Assembly: GCA_031390045.1 (NCBI GenBank)
Contig: JANMTB010000106.1
Span: 1 to 61,828 of the forward strand
Length of the DNA stretch: 61,828 bases
DNA from: Aalborgiella sp031390045
Lineage (GTDB): Bacteria > Pseudomonadota > Gammaproteobacteria > Burkholderiales > Burkholderiaceae_C
Reading direction: 5' to 3'
Within the stretch, counting starts at the first letter, position 1. Every line of letters begins with the position of its first letter. Made by a program: the position numbers and the translations under genes. Under the pieces are notes generated by a model. The model made no database searches. It saw only the letters and a program-made list of their open reading frames with translations, and was not told where the DNA came from. Shown here piece by piece: positions 28,117 to 36,574 of this stretch.

Positions 28117-28812
28117 ATGAAGACACTAAATAAAGTCGCAATGCTGTTTGCAACAGTAGCTATTGCAGGTTCAGCTTTCGCAAACGGTTCAACTACTAAC
28201 AGCGACAACTGGCGCAGTGGCCAAGGTAATTTGCAGTGGAAAATTGGTAACGCATCAGGCCTGTGCTGGCGCAATGCGAACTGGACACCAGCAACTGCTG
28301 CTCCAGGTTGCGATGGCGCTATCGCCAAAGTTGCTGCTCCAGCGCCAGTTGCAGTAGTAGCTCCAGTAACAGTTGCTCCAGCTCCAGCTGCCGCAGCACC
28401 AGTAGCTCCAAAGCCAGCTGCAGCACCTGCCGCTCCTGCGCCAAGCGCCGCAGCTGCAACCAAAGTAACATACGCTGCGGATGCATTCTTTGCGTCAAAC
28501 AACGCTGTACTCAAAGCTGCTGGCAAAGCAAAATTGGACGACTTGGTTGATAAAGTCAAGGGTATCAACCTTGAAGTCATTGTTGCTGTGGGTCACACTG
28601 ACTCAACTGGCAAAGATGCTTCAAACCAAGCATTGTCAGTGCGTCGCGCTGAAGCTGTAAAGGCTTACTTGGTGTCTAAAGGCATTGAGAAAAATCGCGT
28701 TTACACCGAAGGCAAAGGCTCTAAGCAGCCAGTTGCTGACAACAAGACCAAAGAAGGTCGCGCTAAAAACAACCGCGTTGAAATCGAAGTGGTTGGTACT
28801 CAGAAGAAGTAA
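28117..28812 (+). CDS. ompA: OmpA-family outer membrane / peptidoglycan-associated protein
   Basis: A 231-residue exported protein: signal peptide (cleavage after SAFA), a conserved segment of about 45 residues shared with the upstream gene, an Ala-Pro linker, and a C-terminal OmpA domain at about 110-225. The peptidoglycan-binding motif is seen as VGHTDSTGKDASNQALSVRR and the end as NNRVEIEV. The eight-stranded barrel of E. coli OmpA is absent; this short form is usual for the gene next to ubiG in Burkholderiales. A strong terminator follows. Confidence 0.9.
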   Translation: MKTLNKVAMLFATVAIAGSAFANGSTTNSDNWRSGQGNLQWKIGNASGLCWRNANWTPATAAPGCDGAIAKVAAPAPVAVVAPVTVAPAPAAAAPVAPKPAAAPAAPAPSAAAATKVTYAADAFFASNNAVLKAAGKAKLDDLVDKVKGINLEVIVAVGHTDSTGKDASNQALSVRRAEAVKAYLVSKGIEKNRVYTEGKGSKQPVADNKTKEGRAKNNRVEIEVVGTQKK

Positions 28813-28875
28813 AGAAGAAATAATTTAACGATTTAACCCATTCGCCCCAGTGGTGAATGGATGAAGCGTAAAATT

Positions 28876-28910
28876 AAAAAGCCCCCGAGGTCAAACTCTG
28901 GGGCTTTTTT
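28876..28910 (+). terminator. Rho-independent terminator after ompA
   Basis: AAAAAGCCCC pairs with GGGGCTTTTT and GAG with CTC around a short loop, followed by a T-run. It lies inside the longest possible ubiG frame and so argues for a later ubiG start. Confidence 0.9.
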
Positions 28911-28929
28911 CAATAGAAAGTTAAAAACT

Positions 28930-29667
28930 GTGAGCCTTGCTAAACAAGTCCAGCCAACATCAAAAACAAGCAATGTTGACCCTGCCGAACTAGCTAAATT
29001 TTCAGATTTGGCGCACCATTGGTGGGACACAAGCAGCGAATTCGCACCCCTGCACGCGATCAACCCACTGCGCTTGGATTGGATCAATGGTTTATCGGCT
29101 TTGCAAGGCAAGCGCGTCCTAGACATCGGCTGCGGAGGTGGTATCTTGGCGGATGCCATGGCGCGTAAGGGTGCTGACGTGCTAGGCATTGATTTGGCCA
29201 CCAAATCGCTCAAAGTAGCGCAATTACACGCCTTAGAAGCGCAAACGCCAAATGTAAGTTACCGTGAAATTGCTGCTGAAGATTTAGCGACCGAACAAGC
29301 CGCCAGTTTCGATATTGTTACCTGCATGGAAATGCTGGAGCACGTGCCAGACCCTGAATCTATTGTTGCTGCCTGCAGCACCTTGGTCAAGCCTGGAGGA
29401 TGGGTATTTTTCTCAACCATCAACCGCAACAGCAGGGCATTTTTGCAAGCAATTGTGGGTGCAGAATATGTGCTGAGCATGCTGCCACGTGGCACCCACG
29501 AGTACGCAAAATTCATTACCCCTAGCGAATTGGCGTCGTTTGCGCGACAAGTTGGACTTGACATTCAAGCGACACGAGGCTTAGAGTTCAATCCGCTATC
29601 AAAACGATACAAATTAAGCAGCGACACACGGGTTAACTATATGCTCGCTACACAAAAATCAGCGTGA
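28930..29667 (+). CDS. ubiG: Ubiquinone biosynthesis O-methyltransferase
   Basis: An SAM-dependent methyltransferase for both O-methylations of ubiquinone synthesis. The frame is open from 28861, but that part encodes the terminator hairpin; the GTG at 28930 (read MSLAKQVQPTS), with an AGAAAG upstream, gives 245 residues, close to the E. coli enzyme. Seen: SDLAHHWWDTSSEFAPLHAI, the SAM motif VLDIGCGGGILADAMA, and EMLEHVPDP. It is followed by gph 55 bases later, the usual ubiG-gph pair. Confidence 0.92.
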   Translation: MSLAKQVQPTSKTSNVDPAELAKFSDLAHHWWDTSSEFAPLHAINPLRLDWINGLSALQGKRVLDIGCGGGILADAMARKGADVLGIDLATKSLKVAQLHALEAQTPNVSYREIAAEDLATEQAASFDIVTCMEMLEHVPDPESIVAACSTLVKPGGWVFFSTINRNSRAFLQAIVGAEYVLSMLPRGTHEYAKFITPSELASFARQVGLDIQATRGLEFNPLSKRYKLSSDTRVNYMLATQKSA

Positions 29668-29722
29668 TATTGGTTATGCTTAACAGTATTTAAATAGGCT
29701 CATAAGTATTACTGGTGACATT

Positions 29723-30442
29723 GTGAAAATTATTGAAAAACCATTCCTTGAATCCAATGAGTTGAAATACGTTGTGGGGCAGCAAACCGTCAAAGCCGTG
29801 TTGTTTGACTTGGATGGGACTTTGATCGATAGTGCGCCCGATTTGGCTGCCGCTGCCGACAAAATGCGTATTGATCGTGGCTTGGTATCACTTCCCTATG
29901 AGCTATACCGTCCTATGGCTGGTGCAGGTGCGCGCGGTATGTTAGGTGTAGCTTTTGATATGGCGCCTGAGCACTCTAACTTTATCACTTGGCGGGAAGA
30001 GTTTTTTTACAACTACGAGATGTGTTTGACGCAACGTACGAAGGCGTTTGCCGGTGTTGAAGAACTTTTGTGCAGTCTCAAACTGCGCGGCCTGAACTGG
30101 GGCATTGTGACGAACAAATCTTCCCGTTTTACAGACGCGTTGGTGCGCAAAATGCCTGTCTTGCGAGAGGCTGCGGTCGTTATTAGCGGCGACACGACGG
30201 CACATGCCAAACCGCATCCCGAGCCGATGTTTGAAGCAGCTAGGCGTTTAAATATTGCACCACAGTATTGCGTCTACATTGGTGACGACAAACGAGACAT
30301 TGAAGCTGGCCAAGCTGCTGGCATGCCTAGTTTGGCCGCTTTGTGGGGCTATATGGGTAGCCATGATGTGAGCACTTGGCAAGCCAATGCGATTTTGAAC
30401 GAGCCAGATTGTGTGCTTGAATGGTTAGATGGCCATTTATAA
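29723..30442 (+). CDS. gph: Phosphoglycolate phosphatase (HAD family)
   Basis: A 239-residue HAD hydrolase that removes 2-phosphoglycolate. Motif I is VLFDLDGTLIDSAPDLAAAA, motif II GIVTNKSS, motif III with HAKPHPEPMFEAA and motif IV YIGDDKRDIEAG. The GTG start at 29723 gives about 20 extra N-terminal residues; a second in-frame GTG at 29774 would give a family-like start just before the HAD motif. The stop overlaps the start region of the next gene by 14 bases. Confidence 0.9.
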   Translation: MKIIEKPFLESNELKYVVGQQTVKAVLFDLDGTLIDSAPDLAAAADKMRIDRGLVSLPYELYRPMAGAGARGMLGVAFDMAPEHSNFITWREEFFYNYEMCLTQRTKAFAGVEELLCSLKLRGLNWGIVTNKSSRFTDALVRKMPVLREAAVVISGDTTAHAKPHPEPMFEAARRLNIAPQYCVYIGDDKRDIEAGQAAGMPSLAALWGYMGSHDVSTWQANAILNEPDCVLEWLDGHL

Positions 30443-32171
30443 AAACCTGTTTGGTATAATATTTATAGCATTACAGGCATATATAACGCCGGCTACAGCC
30501 TGTTTTGATGATATTTTTTTAGGTAAATCACTGCAATCACTTCAAAGCAGCTTGCTATATGTTTGGTCACCACGTATGGTGCTGTCTGCCACGCAGGCAC
30601 GACTAGCGGCAGAATCTGCCAAAGCTTTAAATGTGCAGTTTGTCCCTTTGGTCGATGGGCGTATTGCAGCCTCTGAATGGCAATCAGCGCTGCGAACTTT
30701 AGCAACGACGCAGCCGATGGATGCCGAAGTTTTGGCAGCAACCCAAGTGCTTTGTTCCGAAAAATTGATCGAAAAAGATGCTTACACCCACTTTCCGACC
30801 GCTTTTGTCGTGAAAAGTGGGGAAATTCACCCTAATCGACTGATTGGTGCAATGCCAGCTAATTTTTGGCAGCAAGGCATCAACGAGCGTTTGCAAGCTC
30901 GAAAAGATGCCAAAACAGCTGATGTAACTGAAATAGCAGTATCGAATTTGAATCCACAGCAATGCATTCCACAAAATCAATTTATTGCGCTGGATCCGCA
31001 ATTGGCGGGCTTGGACGATGACAATCAAGTGGCATTAGGCGCTTACGAGCGTATCAGCCCTGATGGACGGTATGTGCTGCGCTCTTATTCAGGTAAAAAA
31101 CTGTCAGCGGTGAGCTTGGTGGAGTTGCCTGGGCCTGCGGGATTGACGGCAATCAAGGGCCAAATCAGCCGTCAAAAAATCACTTCAACACCGTTTTCTA
31201 ACGAAGCTTTTCCCGTGCAAGGCAGCTGGCGGTATCTGGTTGATACGAATGGTGATCACTATACTTTTAATAGCATACTAGGCAATAAATACGTCGGTAA
31301 AAACACAATTAAACCACTTTTTTCAGGTGGCATGGATGGCTTTTATGCGGCTGCGGCTGAAGTGGTTGGCGCGTACCCATTGCGGGATAGTAAACCGGTA
31401 CAGATACGCTCACTCAGCTGGCCCAATGCGAATGGCGGTAGTTCAAATACATCAGACCAGCAAGGCATGGGCATGCTGACATCGCGCACACTCTCAGTGA
31501 ATGGCACAGCGAATCAAATCAGCTCTGACACAGGACGTATCAATCACTGCATGGATCGTTTGTCGCAAGATGGTTCTATGTATGCGCTACCGATGATTTC
31601 GGTAGATGGCCAAGAATTTGCCGCCTTGCCGCAAAACCCTATCTCCGGCGTGCCCACCATGCGCATTTTCCGTTTCGGTGCTGATGGCAAGCGGTGCGAG
31701 CCGGTTGGGCAGTTCACTTTGCAGTCTGGCAAGGTGATTTTTGGCTTCTCATCTGCAGCAAAAAAGCATGCTGATGTGGCTTATGAGTACCGTGGGCAGG
31801 TTTGGTGGGTGCAGCGCAATAACAGCGGGAAACCGCAGTTGCCTCTCAATTTAGCACCTTGGGAAGATCCAGCTGTCGCCGGTAATAAAGCCAATCCGGC
31901 TTACAAAGACGTCACTGCCAACGCCTTTCCGGGCTTTACTCGCGATGGCCGCGTCATTTACGCAGCCAATTGGAAGCGTTGTGTGGGCGCAAACATGGGC
32001 AAAGACTGCACACAAGAGGGCGGTTATGTCGTCTCCGACCCTTATCAAAGCAATGCCTACCGTGCTGAGTTGATAAAAAACAGTTCAAAAGCGCCCAAAA
32101 GCTGCATCACAGTACAAGAAGTTGCCAATGAACGGACCGCTTTTGCCGCGTTTCACAGCATTTTGGACTGA
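30429..32171 (+). CDS. Unrecognised exported protein, possibly beta-propeller-like, carrying two repeat-derived segments
   Basis: A 580-residue protein that I do not recognise. A signal peptide (FGIIFIALQAYITPATA, then CFDD) is followed by a mature part with scattered propeller-like strands such as YERISPDGRYVLRSYSG and FTRDGRVIYAANW, about eight cysteines and no visible catalytic motif. The start overlaps the gph stop by 14 bases, so translation may be coupled. The hydrophobic core of the signal peptide is encoded by one dispersed-repeat copy, and residues about 278-292 (YTFNSILGNKYVGKN) by another. If the early start is wrong, the next good ATG is at 30574. Confidence 0.7.
   Translation: MAIYKNLFGIIFIALQAYITPATACFDDIFLGKSLQSLQSSLLYVWSPRMVLSATQARLAAESAKALNVQFVPLVDGRIAASEWQSALRTLATTQPMDAEVLAATQVLCSEKLIEKDAYTHFPTAFVVKSGEIHPNRLIGAMPANFWQQGINERLQARKDAKTADVTEIAVSNLNPQQCIPQNQFIALDPQLAGLDDDNQVALGAYERISPDGRYVLRSYSGKKLSAVSLVELPGPAGLTAIKGQISRQKITSTPFSNEAFPVQGSWRYLVDTNGDHYTFNSILGNKYVGKNTIKPLFSGGMDGFYAAAAEVVGAYPLRDSKPVQIRSLSWPNANGGSSNTSDQQGMGMLTSRTLSVNGTANQISSDTGRINHCMDRLSQDGSMYALPMISVDGQEFAALPQNPISGVPTMRIFRFGADGKRCEPVGQFTLQSGKVIFGFSSAAKKHADVAYEYRGQVWWVQRNNSGKPQLPLNLAPWEDPAVAGNKANPAYKDVTANAFPGFTRDGRVIYAANWKRCVGANMGKDCTQEGGYVVSDPYQSNAYRAELIKNSSKAPKSCITVQEVANERTAFAAFHSILD
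30455..30500 (-). repeat. Dispersed 50-bp repeat, copy 5 (in the signal peptide region of an unknown gene)
   Basis: Inverted copy: ATTTATAGCATTACAGGCAT, then ATATAACGCCGGCTACAGCC. It is translated as FIALQAYITPATA. The TAG stop expected from the consensus in this frame is CAG here. Confidence 0.75.
31258..31304 (-). repeat. Dispersed 50-bp repeat, copy 6 (inside the same unknown gene)
   Basis: Inverted copy: TTTTAATAGCATACTAGGCA, then ATAAATACGTCGG. It is translated in a different frame from copies 3 and 5, as FNSILGNKYVGKN; this frame has no stop in the consensus. Confidence 0.8.
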
Positions 32172-32197
32172 TTTAGTGATGATTTGTTGGGTTGCTC

Positions 32198-32224
32198 TTG
32201 AAAACAGCCAAGACGTCGTAAAAT
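32198..32224 (+). promoter_or_regulatory. Probable sigma-70 promoter of ssrA
   Basis: TTGAAA at 32198-32203 and TAAAAT at 32219-32224, 9 bases before the mature tmRNA 5' end. The spacer of 15 bases is short, so the -35 assignment is tentative. Confidence 0.5.
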
Positions 32225-32233
32225 AGCTATTGA

Positions 32234-32618
32234 GGGGCTGCACTGGTTTCGACGCGGGTACGGACGCGCAGTGGGGCATGCCGAGCTTGGATCATGCTCG
32301 TTAAATTCGATTCAAAAACTTAACTGCAAACGACGAACGTTTCGCACTCGCTGCTTAATTGCACGTGAGCTCTACAACAGCAGGCCGATGGGCTGGGCAA
32401 GGGTGATTTAGCAATAAATCGTCCAGGCTGTGGAGTCATTTTCATCGGCTGGTTTGAACCTGGGCACCTTAGGTTTGAACGAGACAATAGGGCGCTGGCG
32501 GACTTTGTAGCGTGCTCCTGCGCGACAAGGCGAGTGAGATACAAATCAGACGGCTAAGCATGTAGATCTACGCGAAAAAGTCTTGTGGACGCGGGTTCAA
32601 ATCCCGCCAGCTCCACCA
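32234..32618 (+). ncRNA. ssrA: Transfer-messenger RNA
   Basis: A one-piece tmRNA of about 385 nt. The 5' end GGGGCTGCACTGGTTTCGAC and the 3' end with GGGTTCAAATCCC, followed by GCCAGCTCCACCA, form the tRNA-like domain with the CCA encoded. The tag frame at 32326-32358 encodes ANDERFALAA and a TAA stop, the tag typical of Burkholderiales. It rescues ribosomes stalled on broken mRNA and marks the products for proteolysis. A dispersed-repeat copy begins 18 bases after the CCA end. Confidence 0.97.
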
Positions 32619-32635
32619 TTTATATGGTAAATATC

Positions 32636-32686
32636 GCTCTAACCGGCATATTTATTGCCTATATAGCTATAAAAAATATAGCATAT
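32636..32686 (+). repeat. Dispersed 50-bp repeat, copy 7 (after ssrA)
   Basis: GCTCTAACCGGCATATTTAT, then TGCCTATATAGCTATAAAAA and ATATAGCATAT. It fills the gap between ssrA and the NAD(P)-binding protein gene and ends 19 bases before that gene's ATG. Confidence 0.85.
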
Positions 32687-32705
32687 TATCACTATATTTT
32701 TTATC

Positions 32706-33371
32706 ATGACACAAACCCTTTCCATCGTGATGCTAGGGGCCAGCGGTGCAGTAGGCGGCGTTGCTGCACTAGCGCTCAGCCAATTGCCCGAAATCAAACA
32801 GCTAACGTTGCTCAATCGAAAAGAACTTCCAGCACTTTTATTACCGAAGGTGATACAACTCATCCGTGATGTCACTGACCCTAAAGATTATTCGCAGTTT
32901 CTAAGCGGTCACCAAGTGGCCATATGTTGCCTAGGCGTGGGGCAACCTTCTAAAGTTAGCAAAGTAGAGTTTGTCAAAATTGACAAAACAGCTGCACTCG
33001 CTTTTGCAACTGCCTGCAAGCAAGCGGGTGTGCGGCATTTTCAGCTGCTTAGCGCTGTGGGCGCCGATGCAAAATCGAACAGCCATTACCTGCAAACCAA
33101 AGGCGAGCTGCAAGATGCCATCATTGCCTTGGGTTTTGAGCGGACGAGCTTCTTTCAGCCTTCCATGATTTTGACGCCGACCAACCGCTATGGTTTCTCT
33201 CAAGGCGTCATGCTAGCGGTGTGGCCATCGCTGTCGGCGGTATTGCAAGGTGGTTTGCGTAAATACCGTGGCATCAATGTCGCGACACTTGGTTGCGCTA
33301 TCGCTAAAAACGTTATCACAGCCGGACAAGGTCTAGAAATCTTGCGTTGGGATCAAATAAACAGCCTATAG
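32706..33371 (+). CDS. NAD(P)-binding Rossmann-fold protein (atypical SDR, HTATIP2-like)
   Basis: A 221-residue protein with an N-terminal dinucleotide-binding motif MLGASGAVGGVAALALS and the atypical short-chain dehydrogenase layout: VAICCLGVG in strand four, FQLLSAVGADAKSN in strand five, and a Tyr-x-x-x-Lys (HYLQTKGELQDA). This pattern matches the HTATIP2/TIP30-like NAD(P)H-binding proteins. The substrate is unknown. The last leucine codon and the TAG stop lie inside the left end of a dispersed-repeat copy, so the present C-terminus may have been set by repeat insertion. Confidence 0.75.
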   Translation: MTQTLSIVMLGASGAVGGVAALALSQLPEIKQLTLLNRKELPALLLPKVIQLIRDVTDPKDYSQFLSGHQVAICCLGVGQPSKVSKVEFVKIDKTAALAFATACKQAGVRHFQLLSAVGADAKSNSHYLQTKGELQDAIIALGFERTSFFQPSMILTPTNRYGFSQGVMLAVWPSLSAVLQGGLRKYRGINVATLGCAIAKNVITAGQGLEILRWDQINSL

Positions 33372-33416
33372 CCGGCGTATTTATTGCCTAAGCAGCTATT
33401 ATAAATATAGCTATTT
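33365..33416 (+). repeat. Dispersed 50-bp repeat, copy 8 (overlaps a stop codon)
   Basis: CCTATAGCCGGCGTATTTAT, then TGCCTAAGCAGCTATTATAA and ATATAGCTATT. Over 34 bases it is identical to copy 14. Its CTATAG provides the last codon and stop of the preceding gene. Confidence 0.92.
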
Positions 33417-33460
33417 AGGCGTTTAAAACACTGAATTACAACGCTGCATTAATACCTACA

Positions 33461-35071
33461 TTAATACGCTGCAATCACACCATCACTGCGAGGATCTGCC
33501 GCACCAAGGTACAAACCGTCTGGTTGCCGAACGATGGCTCCCGCATGGCCCATGGTGTCACTGTAGTCTGGGTAGATCTCTACGTCATGTCCTGCATCGC
33601 GCAATTGCTGCATCGCAGCTGGGGCGAAGCGGTTTTCAAATTTAAGCGTGGTGGTGTTTTGCCCCCAAGTTTTTCCCAACAACCAGCGTGGTGCGGAAAC
33701 GGCTGTTTGCAGCGTTTGCCCAAAAAAAGCGTAACGACTGAAAATAGCCGATTGGCTTTGCGGCTGTCCATCGCCGCCCATGTTGCCGTAAACCATGTGG
33801 CGGCCATCGTCAAAACGGGCGTGGGCGGGGTTGAGAGTGTGGAAAGGCTTTTTGAACGGCTCAAGAGCTAGGTGTGATGTGGGGTCGAGCAAGAAGCTAG
33901 AGCCTCGGTTTTGCCACGCAATGCCCGTGTCTGAGAGAACGACACCAGAGCCAAACTCCCAATAAACGCTTTGGATATAGCTGACCATACGGCCGCTGCT
34001 GTCGGCAGTTCCCATCCAAATGGTGTCGCCATGGATGGTTTTTTCAGGCCAAGGCAGAGCTTTTTCCATGTCTACGGCTTCTACGCATTGGTCGATGAAG
34101 GCATCGCTCAAGAACTGATCTGGAGAGACGCCATTGGCCGCCATCGTTTTAGGGTCAGCCACGTGGCGATTGCGTACTTTGAAAGCTTGCTTGGTGGCTT
34201 CAACGAGCGCATGTAAATATTCAAAACCTTCTGCTTCTTTGATGTTGTGGCGAAGTCGCAATTTGTCAAAAATCGCCAAAATCATCAGGGAAGCTATTCC
34301 CTGAGTGGGTGGCGTCATGTTGTAAAGCGTAGCACCAGTAACTTTAACGGATAGCGGTTTGACGCTGTTGGCACGGTGGGCATGCAAATCACTCAAACGT
34401 AATGGGCTACCAATGCGTTCGTGCTCAGCAGCTATTTTTTCAGCAATGCTGCCTCGGTAAAAATCGTCCAAACCTTTCTCAGCCAAGGTTTGCAAGGTAT
34501 TGCCAAGCGCGGGGTACGTACGCAAGGTATTGACGGTGGGCACGTCTTTGCCGTTTAAGAACTGAGTTGCAAAACCGGGTTGATGGCCTAATTCGGGTAA
34601 AAACTTAGTCGTGAAATTGACTTGGCTTTGTGTGACTGGCGCGCCATTTTTGGCGTACCAAATCGCGTCTTGCAGCAAACGAGAAACGGGTAATTTGCCA
34701 CCCAATCGGGTTGAATGAGTTAGCGCCTCTTGCCAACCTGAAATCGCACCAGCGACAGTGTTGGCCGCCAAGGGGCCGCGGCCTGGAATCGCAGCTAATC
34801 CTTTGCTTTTGTAAAAATCAATCGTTGCTAGGCCAGCAGCGCGTCCGCATGCATCAATAGCAATGGGCTGTTGGCCAGGCTCAGAAATAATCCAAAACCC
34901 GTCACCACCAATCGAATTCATGTGGGGGTAAACAACGGGAATAGTAGCTGCAGCGGCGACCATCGCTTCGATAGCGTTGCCGCCATCACGTAAAACTTGT
35001 GAGGCGCTGTTTGCTGCAAGGTGGTGTGGCGCAGTGACCATGCCGCGCGGAGATGTGAGAGTTTGATGCAT
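33461..35071 (-). CDS. hpxW: Gamma-glutamyltransferase-family Ntn hydrolase, probable oxamate amidohydrolase (HpxW-like)
   Basis: A 536-residue protein of the gamma-glutamyltransferase fold, which cleaves itself to expose an N-terminal threonine. The nucleophile is predicted at Thr350 in HGDTIWMGTADSSG, followed by MVSYIQSVYWEFGSGVV and the glycine pair in YGNMGGDGQPQ. No signal peptide is seen, unlike periplasmic GGT. Klebsiella HpxW of the same family and size hydrolyses oxamate to oxalate and ammonia. Here it is the last gene of the fdrA-carbamate kinase-DUF2877-DUF1116 unit, whose predicted product is oxamate, so this function fits better than glutathione cleavage. The substrate is inferred from family and context. 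Confidence 0.7.
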   Translation of the reverse strand: MHQTLTSPRGMVTAPHHLAANSASQVLRDGGNAIEAMVAAAATIPVVYPHMNSIGGDGFWIISEPGQQPIAIDACGRAAGLATIDFYKSKGLAAIPGRGPLAANTVAGAISGWQEALTHSTRLGGKLPVSRLLQDAIWYAKNGAPVTQSQVNFTTKFLPELGHQPGFATQFLNGKDVPTVNTLRTYPALGNTLQTLAEKGLDDFYRGSIAEKIAAEHERIGSPLRLSDLHAHRANSVKPLSVKVTGATLYNMTPPTQGIASLMILAIFDKLRLRHNIKEAEGFEYLHALVEATKQAFKVRNRHVADPKTMAANGVSPDQFLSDAFIDQCVEAVDMEKALPWPEKTIHGDTIWMGTADSSGRMVSYIQSVYWEFGSGVVLSDTGIAWQNRGSSFLLDPTSHLALEPFKKPFHTLNPAHARFDDGRHMVYGNMGGDGQPQSQSAIFSRYAFFGQTLQTAVSAPRWLLGKTWGQNTTTLKFENRFAPAAMQQLRDAGHDVEIYPDYSDTMGHAGAIVRQPDGLYLGAADPRSDGVIAAY

Positions 35072-35093
35072 TCGATTGACTTTTGGTTTTGGG

Positions 35094-36545
35094 TTAGTTT
35101 TTTAAGAATTTAGCAGCTATTGCGCTGAGCGCTTTGACATACGCATCCATCGGCACCCGCACCACACCAGCGCCAATTTGCCCAATACCAGCTTCTTTGT
35201 GCGCAATACCTGTGGTCACGAGCGGGCGAATACCCGTATCAACCACCTTGCGCACATCAATACCGCAAGGTGCGCCTGCAAAATCTAGTGCTGGCAAACT
35301 CAGTGCAGGATTTTTGGTGACAGTGATTTCGTACATTTCTTTGCTGTAGCGCACCGCATCGCTCACTGTGCCGCCAGCCAAGAGCGTCAGCGCTGGCGAT
35401 GCTGCAAACGAGCAACCACCAAAACCAGCGGTTTCGGTGATGGCACTGTCGCCAATATCAGGGCAAGCGTCTTCTTGTTTGAAACCAGGGAAAAATAAGC
35501 CGGTAGGTAAGTCGGATTTGGCGGTGAACCACTCTTTGCCCATGCCACTGACGCGTAAACCTGTTTCAGTGCCGTTTCGCGCCATGGCGGTGACGACGGT
35601 ACTGAACGGAATGTTGTGTGCGGCATCCATGATGGCTTTGCATGACACCATGGAGAAATTTAAGAAAAACTGCGAGTTTTTCGATAGAAAATCTAAAGTT
35701 TGGCGAATATGATCTTGTTGCACACTCGTTTTGGTCATGTCCAAGCCCGCCAAAGGCACAGCGAGTTGCATGAAAAAAAGTGACGTGCTAGCTGCGTTGC
35801 GACTGTGCACCTCATCCCCCATCAGCAGCGCTTGCGATTGAATAGCTTTGAGGTCAATGCCTCCTGTTTTATCGAAGTTATGACGTACAGCCGCTTTTAA
35901 AACAGGTGCTAAAACTGATTCAAACCATTTGAGTTTTTGAATCACATCAGGTCCATTCGCACCAAAGCGCAAGCAACGGCCAATGCCTTCATTGATATTG
36001 GTGTAAGAAATGTTGCCATTACTCGCCTCACGCACTTTGATGAGCGGCATGGATGCGCTGATGATGCCTGTCATCGGGCCCACAGCGTCAAAATCATGGC
36101 ATTGGGCGAATTCGATCTCACTTTTTTCAAGCATCGTCTGTGCTTTTTCGGGCGTATCAGTCCAACCTTCGTACAACACCGCACCAATCATCGCACCTTG
36201 CATGGGGCCGCACATGTCATGCCATGCTACGGGTGGTCCTGCGTGCAAGAGCACACGCGTGTTTTTCAACTCGTGCCATACGCCGTCTGCACGCAAGGGT
36301 ATGTCTTCCCACATCGGCCTTGCGTTGATGATGCGTTTGGTCGCTTCTGCATTGGCACTTTCAATGCGTGGGTCATGCATCAATTGCGCTAATTGCCAGG
36401 CCACTAAAGGGACAGAATTGCCTGGGGGTTGCCATTGCAGATTAGTTAATACTCCGCCATTCGAAGTGACGCTTTGGTTGAAGCCGTCAATGCCGATGTT
36501 GATAACGGATGGGGCTTGTGTTAATAAATTATTCGATATTTGCAT
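35094..36545 (-). CDS. allG: DUF1116 protein, probable oxamate carbamoyltransferase subunit (AllG/YlbE-like)
   Basis: A 483-residue cytoplasmic protein of the DUF1116 family (E. coli YlbE). Characteristic stretches are LLHAGPPVAWHDMCGPMQGA, MTGIISASMPLIKV, INEGIGRCLRFGANG and LMGDEVHSRNAAST. In E. coli, FdrA, YlbE and YlbF (AllF, AllG, AllH) are reported to make up the oxamate carbamoyltransferase that splits oxalurate with phosphate into oxamate and carbamoyl phosphate. All three families are present in this cluster. It ends 22 bases before the HpxW-like gene and starts 29 bases after the DUF2877 gene. Confidence 0.82.
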   Translation of the reverse strand: MQISNNLLTQAPSVINIGIDGFNQSVTSNGGVLTNLQWQPPGNSVPLVAWQLAQLMHDPRIESANAEATKRIINARPMWEDIPLRADGVWHELKNTRVLLHAGPPVAWHDMCGPMQGAMIGAVLYEGWTDTPEKAQTMLEKSEIEFAQCHDFDAVGPMTGIISASMPLIKVREASNGNISYTNINEGIGRCLRFGANGPDVIQKLKWFESVLAPVLKAAVRHNFDKTGGIDLKAIQSQALLMGDEVHSRNAASTSLFFMQLAVPLAGLDMTKTSVQQDHIRQTLDFLSKNSQFFLNFSMVSCKAIMDAAHNIPFSTVVTAMARNGTETGLRVSGMGKEWFTAKSDLPTGLFFPGFKQEDACPDIGDSAITETAGFGGCSFAASPALTLLAGGTVSDAVRYSKEMYEITVTKNPALSLPALDFAGAPCGIDVRKVVDTGIRPLVTTGIAHKEAGIGQIGAGVVRVPMDAYVKALSAIAAKFLKN

Positions 36546-36574
36546 AATTTGAGTTTTCTAAATGCTTGAGGTAT

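Noticed and set aside
28861..28929. ubiG start at ATG 28861
   Set aside because: This stretch encodes the ompA terminator hairpin; the GTG at 28930 gives the family length.
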